From contig JAKABL010000027.1 of NCBI GenBank assembly GCA_021801885.1, positions 1 through 9,074 on the forward strand: a stretch of DNA of 9,074 nucleotides. Direction: 5' to 3'. Positions 5,703 through 9,074 of this stretch are shown here, piece after piece; position 1 is the first letter of the stretch, and each line of letters starts with the position of its first letter. The position numbers and the translations under genes are program-made. This DNA comes from a bacterium (GTDB lineage Bacteria > Patescibacteriota > Minisyncoccia > UBA6257 > 2-01-FULL-56-20). Under the pieces are notes generated by a model. The model searched no databases and had not been told where the DNA came from. It saw only the letters and a list, made by a program, of their open reading frames with translations.

Positions 5703-6524
5703 CTAGTTGGCCTCGCCCGACGGCTCCTTGGCCGCATGGTCGGCCTCCGTCTTCTTGGCCGCCTCCTTCGCCGCACGCGCGGCACGCTCCGCCGTTCCTT
5801 CCGCGATAGCGGTATCTATCTTTCCCAGGAACCATTCGATGCTGAGCCGCGCCTTGTCGTTGCCCGGCACGAGATGATCGATAAGGTCGGGATCGGTGTC
5901 CACGTTTCCGAGGGCGACGATGGGAATGTTCTTGACGCGCGCCTCGCGTACCGCCGTGTCGTGCAGTACGGGATCGATCATGATCAAAAGGTTGGGTTCG
6001 CGCGTCATCATCTCAAGGCCACCCACAAGGGCTTCGAGGCGACCAAGGTCCTTCTCGAGCTCGAGGCGTTCCTTTTTGGTGTATTTGTCGAGCGCGTGCG
6101 ACGCGAAATCCGTACGGAGCTTCTTCATATACTCGATGCGCTTCGCGATGTTGCGATAGTTCGTAAGCGTTCCGCCCACCCATCGCGTCGTGACGTAAGG
6201 AACACCGTACTTCTTCGCAAGCTCGACGATCATCGAATCGGCCGCAGGCACCGCACCGACAAAGAGCGGCATACCGCCTTTGGCGACAGCTTCTTTTATG
6301 AAACCGGCGGCGTGATCCATGGCCTCCTCGGTCTTTTGAAGATTGATGATCTCAATGCCGCCGCGATTCGCAAGCACGAAGCGTTTCATCTTAGGGTTCG
6401 TCTTGCTCTTTTTGCGGCCATAGAAAACTCCCGCATCCATCATTTCGCGGGAAGCTTCCGCCGGATACGCCGACTGTGCATCGTCGGCATTCGCCGTTGT
6501 CGTGGTGATTGTGTCTTCGGACAT
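5703..6524 (-). CDS. rpsB: 30S ribosomal protein uS2
   Basis: Binds the 30S head-body junction and is needed for recruitment of uS1 where that protein is present. The 273-aa product has the S2 core: AGVFYGRKKSKTNPKMKRFV (31-50), GGIEIINLQKTEE, FVGAVPAADSMI, YGVPYVTTRWVGGTLTN, LLIMIDP and the signature IPIVALGNVDTDPDLIDHLVPGND. The usual GVHFGH is GVFYGR and the Trp of WNPKM is Thr. The first 27 residues (Thr/Ala/Asp-rich) precede normal S2 homology, and a Met at 28 (position 6443) is an alternative start. The ATG at 6524 is preferred because a good promoter ends 9 bases before it. The last 30 residues are an Ala/Lys/Glu-rich tail. tsf follows in the same operon. Confidence 0.97.
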   Translation of the reverse strand: MSEDTITTTTANADDAQSAYPAEASREMMDAGVFYGRKKSKTNPKMKRFVLANRGGIEIINLQKTEEAMDHAAGFIKEAVAKGGMPLFVGAVPAADSMIVELAKKYGVPYVTTRWVGGTLTNYRNIAKRIEYMKKLRTDFASHALDKYTKKERLELEKDLGRLEALVGGLEMMTREPNLLIMIDPVLHDTAVREARVKNIPIVALGNVDTDPDLIDHLVPGNDKARLSIEWFLGKIDTAIAEGTAERAARAAKEAAKKTEADHAAKEPSGEAN

Positions 6525-6533
6525 ACGAGAGAG

Positions 6534-6561
6534 AGTATACCAAATGGACGCGTAAGGTCAA
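6534..6561 (-). promoter_or_regulatory. Promoter of the rpsB-tsf operon
   Basis: TTGACC (6556-6561) and TATACT (6534-6539) are separated by 16 bases, close to the sigma70 consensus. This is the best promoter in the window and sits in the 62-base mraY-rpsB gap. The -10 box is only 9 bases from the rpsB ATG, and the bases between are pyrimidine-rich (CTCTCTCGT). The predicted leader is about 3 bases with no room for a Shine-Dalgarno. Confidence 0.65.
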
Positions 6562-6586
6562 GCGGACAGCCTTTCCTCGCCGGCAA

Positions 6587-7642
6587 TTAGTGGGCAAGGA
6601 AGAACACCACGAGCCCGAGCGCCGCAAACAGTGCCGAAATGATCCAAAACCGCATCGTCACCTGGGATTCCGGCCATCCGAGGGCCTCAAAGTGGTGATG
6701 GATCGGCGCCGAGCGGAAGACCTTTTTTCCATGGCGAAGTTTTTTCGAGGCGATCTGAATGATGACCGAGAGCGACTCGATGACCAGAATGATGGCGAAC
6801 AATGGGAGAATGAGCGCGGTATCGGTGAGCATGGCGGTCACTCCGATCGTCACCCCGAGCGCCATCGATCCCGTATCGCCCATAATGAACTTTGCGGGAT
6901 AGATGTTATTCCACAAGAACGCAAGCAGTGCGCCGATCGTCACCCCGCAGAACGCGGCAAGGTTATAGAGATGAAGGACGAACGCGACCGCGGTGAGCGC
7001 AAAGAACGTGAAGAGCGACACCCCGCCAAGAAGGCCATCGAGTCCGTCGGTCTCGTTCGCGCTGAACGCGCTTGCGAACACGATGAAGATAAAAAGCGGC
7101 ACATACCACCATCCGATCGTGACGCTTCCCAGGAACGGCACGTCGATCGTGTTCCACCCGAGACGGAAGTAAAACCACCATGCGCCGATCGCGGCCGCCA
7201 CGAAGTACATGATAGATTTGTGGCGTACTTTAAGCCCTCCGCCATTCGCGCCGCCGATCCGTAACACCCCGAGCCAATCATCGAGAAGTCCGAGAAGCGC
7301 CGCGATGAGCATCGCCGCAATCGGCAGATAGGTTTCACCGCGGTTTACGAAACTGAAATAATGCCACCAGCCGTCAAATATATGATTCCCGATATCGAAT
7401 ATGAGCGCGAGACCGAGCACCGTGGACCAAATAATGATGCCCGCACCCGTGATCATCCCCTCCTTGTTTTTATGGAGCTCCCGGAAGACCGGCGTATCGT
7501 TGCCGTTGCGAAGCTGCTTGCCAAAACGATATTTCCTGAGCAGCTTCACCCAAAGCGGCGTGATGAGCATGGCAACAAGGAAGGAAATGCCCGTGAGGAT
7601 GGTAACGCGCGCCGCCTGAGGAAGGAGAAGGGAATGGATCAT
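6587..7642 (-). CDS. mraY: Phospho-N-acetylmuramoyl-pentapeptide transferase (MraY)
   Basis: MraY transfers phospho-MurNAc-pentapeptide from UDP to undecaprenyl phosphate, making lipid I at the inner face of the membrane. The 351-aa chain has about ten hydrophobic helices. Diagnostic motifs are present: LLDDWLG with Asp121-Asp122, NETDGLDGLLGG (196-207), the catalytic MGDTGSMALG with Asp256, and the MraY-specific PIHHHFEALGWPE (313-325). The loop that is usually KxGTPTMGG reads KEGMITGAG (60-68), an unusual change in an otherwise highly conserved motif. The HHHFE motif favours MraY over WecA or TagO. It starts 14 bases after the carboxypeptidase stop, so both are probably co-transcribed. A weak TAGTAT at 7651-7656, 8 bases before the ATG, could be an internal -10. 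No Shine-Dalgarno and no clear terminator after the stop are seen. Confidence 0.96.
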   Translation of the reverse strand: MIHSLLLPQAARVTILTGISFLVAMLITPLWVKLLRKYRFGKQLRNGNDTPVFRELHKNKEGMITGAGIIIWSTVLGLALIFDIGNHIFDGWWHYFSFVNRGETYLPIAAMLIAALLGLLDDWLGVLRIGGANGGGLKVRHKSIMYFVAAAIGAWWFYFRLGWNTIDVPFLGSVTIGWWYVPLFIFIVFASAFSANETDGLDGLLGGVSLFTFFALTAVAFVLHLYNLAAFCGVTIGALLAFLWNNIYPAKFIMGDTGSMALGVTIGVTAMLTDTALILPLFAIILVIESLSVIIQIASKKLRHGKKVFRSAPIHHHFEALGWPESQVTMRFWIISALFAALGLVVFFLAH

Positions 7643-7656
7643 GAGAAGCGATACTA

Positions 7657-8718
7657 TTAGTTATAATCCGTCCGCACCCAATCGAGCAATGCCGTCGTAT
7701 CGGAAAACCGCGCCGCAGTGTCCTTCGCTCCGAGCACCACGATAAGAAGCGGATGCCCGTCCACACGGAACAGAGAAATCAGATTGTCCCTCGCTTCCGG
7801 AATATATCCGGTCTTCCCGCCAATGAAGCCCGGCGTGCCCGCAAACTCGTTGATACTTGCGATCTCATGCGTTTGGCCAGTCGCAAGATTTGTCAGTGTA
7901 AACGTCGGCGTATTGCTGATGGCGAGGATTTCCGGATAGTTCTGATAAACATGCGACGCGAGAATGGCGAGATCATGGGCGCTCGATTCGTTCGCCGAGG
8001 AAAGCCCAGAAGGGTCGTCAAAGTGCGTATTGGTCATTCCCCAGGCCGCCGCGCGGGCGTTCATCGCCGCCATAAAGCTGTTGTATCCGTAATAATCCGC
8101 GAATGCCTCCGCCGCAACGTTGTTCGAGGGCATAAGCATTGCATGGAGCAGATCGTACACTGTGTATGTGCCGTCAATCTGGAGGGCCACCTGCGTCGGA
8201 TCGATCGCCATCATTTTGGGGGTAATGGTGATCTCGGTGTTCATACTGAAGTGGTCGAGCACGAGCGTCGCCGTCATAAGCTTGGTGAGCGATGCCGTCG
8301 GCCAACGATCGTTCTGATTCATCGACGCGAGCGTCACTCCGTTCGTCACATCCCTCACGACGTACGATTCGCGTTCGAAAACGGGTATGGATGTCGTCGC
8401 GATGCGGGTATAGACCGATCCCGACGTATCCGTGGCACCGTAGTACGGAGCGGGTGAGGTCGATGCCGCATTGCCGTCGAGAGAGACCCCATCGGACCCC
8501 GCTTGGCTTCCTCCGGTGATCGCGGATCCCTGCGAGGAAGCAGGTGCGGTAAGGATGATATGCGGGGCCGTGCTTGATGCGGTGGCGATCGATGCCGCAC
8601 TGCCGTCCCTCGCACCGAAAGGCCATATACGATACCCGGCGTACCACGTCCATGCGAGTGACGCCGCAAGCGCAGCCACAAGAAACATAATGATCACTAT
8701 TTTTGGATATCGCGTCAT
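7657..8718 (-). CDS. D-alanyl-D-alanine carboxypeptidase, serine type (S11 family)
   Basis: Trims the terminal D-Ala of peptidoglycan stem peptides outside the cytoplasmic membrane and so sets the level of cross-linking. All three active-site motifs of the penicillin-binding fold are seen: SLTK with Ser143 and Lys146, SNN at 198-200, and KTG at 302-304 (GGKTGYIPEARDNL). Context motifs such as MNQNDRWPTAS and HFDDPSGLSSANESSA are typical of the DacA/DacF group. An N-terminal membrane helix (about 6-26) with a basic residue before it serves as an uncleaved anchor. A Ser/Ala/Gly-rich linker of about 70 residues follows. The C-terminal beta domain of E. coli PBP5 is absent. The ATG at 8718 gives 353 aa; a GTG at 8727 adds three residues and is possible. 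It follows scpB by 15 bases and precedes mraY by 14. Some homologues act as transpeptidases or endopeptidases, so the exact reaction is inferred. Confidence 0.93.
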   Translation of the reverse strand: MTRYPKIVIIMFLVAALAASLAWTWYAGYRIWPFGARDGSAASIATASSTAPHIILTAPASSQGSAITGGSQAGSDGVSLDGNAASTSPAPYYGATDTSGSVYTRIATTSIPVFERESYVVRDVTNGVTLASMNQNDRWPTASLTKLMTATLVLDHFSMNTEITITPKMMAIDPTQVALQIDGTYTVYDLLHAMLMPSNNVAAEAFADYYGYNSFMAAMNARAAAWGMTNTHFDDPSGLSSANESSAHDLAILASHVYQNYPEILAISNTPTFTLTNLATGQTHEIASINEFAGTPGFIGGKTGYIPEARDNLISLFRVDGHPLLIVVLGAKDTAARFSDTTALLDWVRTDYN

Positions 8719-8733
8719 GTATACCACCGTCGT

Positions 8734-9074
8734 TCAGTTCGTCGTTTGCACTACACCGTCGACACTATCGGATGTTCCGCTCCCATCCTTCCCGTCCATC
8801 AGAGTTGCCGCACCCTCCCCGGCTCCTGCCGTACCTCCTGCGTCGAACACCTTGAGGAGCTCCTGGAACTTGGCGAATTCAGGAAGTTCCCTGCCCTCTT
8901 TTACCCCAAGATGCTTCATAAGCTCGAACGTGGGCCCATAGAGGGAAACGGAAGGATGCGCGGGATCGGGTATGCGCTCCACGAGGCCCCGTATCGCGAG
9001 AGAGCGCAAAATAACGCTCGAATTCACACCACGCAAGTATTCGATCCGCGCCCGCGAAATGGGGCCGAGATAGG
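8734..9074 (-). CDS. scpB: Segregation and condensation protein B (ScpB), C-terminal part
   Basis: ScpB forms the SMC-ScpA-ScpB complex that compacts and separates chromosomes. The last 113 codons are visible; the gene enters from beyond the window end, with the first full codon at 9072. The second winged-helix domain is clear: GPISRARIEYLRGVNSS followed by LRSLAIRGLVERI, matching the family pattern GPVTRAEIExIRGVNS...LLExGLIE. Next come YGPTFELMKHLGV and ELPEFAKFQELL, the usual end of the domain. About 36 Gly/Ala/Asp-rich residues follow as a disordered tail. The stop is TGA, showing that UGA is read as stop here. A TTG at 9036 is inside the conserved domain and is not a start. The short gap to the carboxypeptidase gene suggests one transcript. 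Confidence 0.93.
   Translation of the reverse strand, partial: YLGPISRARIEYLRGVNSSVILRSLAIRGLVERIPDPAHPSVSLYGPTFELMKHLGVKEGRELPEFAKFQELLKVFDAGGTAGAGEGAATLMDGKDGSGTSDSVDGVVQTTN

Noticed and set aside
5666..5785. Arg-rich extension of the tsf frame
   Set aside because: It is the shadow of the Ala/Lys-rich rpsB tail; EF-Ts homology begins at MADTIV.
5736..6590. Plus-strand open frame of 284 codons
   Set aside because: It is antisense to rpsB, has no recognisable domain and no ribosome site. rpsB is unambiguous.
6509..7264. Plus-strand open frame of 251 codons
   Set aside because: It is antisense to mraY; the His/Arg/Glu-rich translation is a frame shadow.
8734..8736. Possible recoding of UGA as glycine or tryptophan
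   Set aside because: scpB ends naturally at a TGA after its low-complexity tail, just before the next gene. The other visible stops are TAA or TAG, so the standard bacterial code is sufficient.
1..9074. CRISPR array, transposase, phage genes or toxin-antitoxin pair
   Set aside because: No regularly spaced direct repeats and no matching protein motifs were seen on either strand; nearly the whole window is covered by core genes.

Overview
The window looks like ordinary core chromosome from a small-genome bacterium of the Candidate Phyla Radiation (Patescibacteria), most likely a Parcubacteria-type lineage. The reasons are the gene mix, the short versions of EF-Ts (152 aa) and RecO (181 aa), a membrane-anchored surface protein made of Ig-like repeats, and the near absence of Shine-Dalgarno sequences. 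This placement is inferred from family features; no search was possible. scpB ends in TGA, which argues against the recoded-UGA lineages (Gracilibacteria/Absconditabacteria). The region is GC-rich with short AT-rich intergenic spots.

Every supported gene is on the minus strand, so transcription runs from high to low coordinates. In that order: the 3' part of scpB (chromosome segregation), a D-Ala-D-Ala carboxypeptidase and mraY form a tight cluster for cell division and peptidoglycan. Next come rpsB and tsf behind the best promoter in the window, then a 134-aa membrane protein of unknown function that ends 8 bases before tRNA-Tyr(GUA). A 200-base stretch between the tRNA and recO follows, with a striking 105-base inverted repeat that can fold into a three-way junction. 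Then come recO, a 643-aa cell-surface protein, glyS, and the 5' part of murA, which runs off the window start.

The genes serve cell-wall synthesis (murA, mraY, carboxypeptidase), translation (rpsB, tsf, glyS, tRNA-Tyr), DNA maintenance (recO, scpB) and the cell surface. No mobile element with a transposase, no CRISPR array and no toxin or defence system was seen.

The points most worth a second look are: the structured inverted repeat beside tRNA-Tyr; a set of -10 boxes only 6 to 9 bases before start codons, which predicts leaderless mRNAs; MurA with Asp in place of the fosfomycin-target Cys115; the altered TPTMGG loop of MraY; and the short RecO whose end overlaps the next gene by 44 bases.
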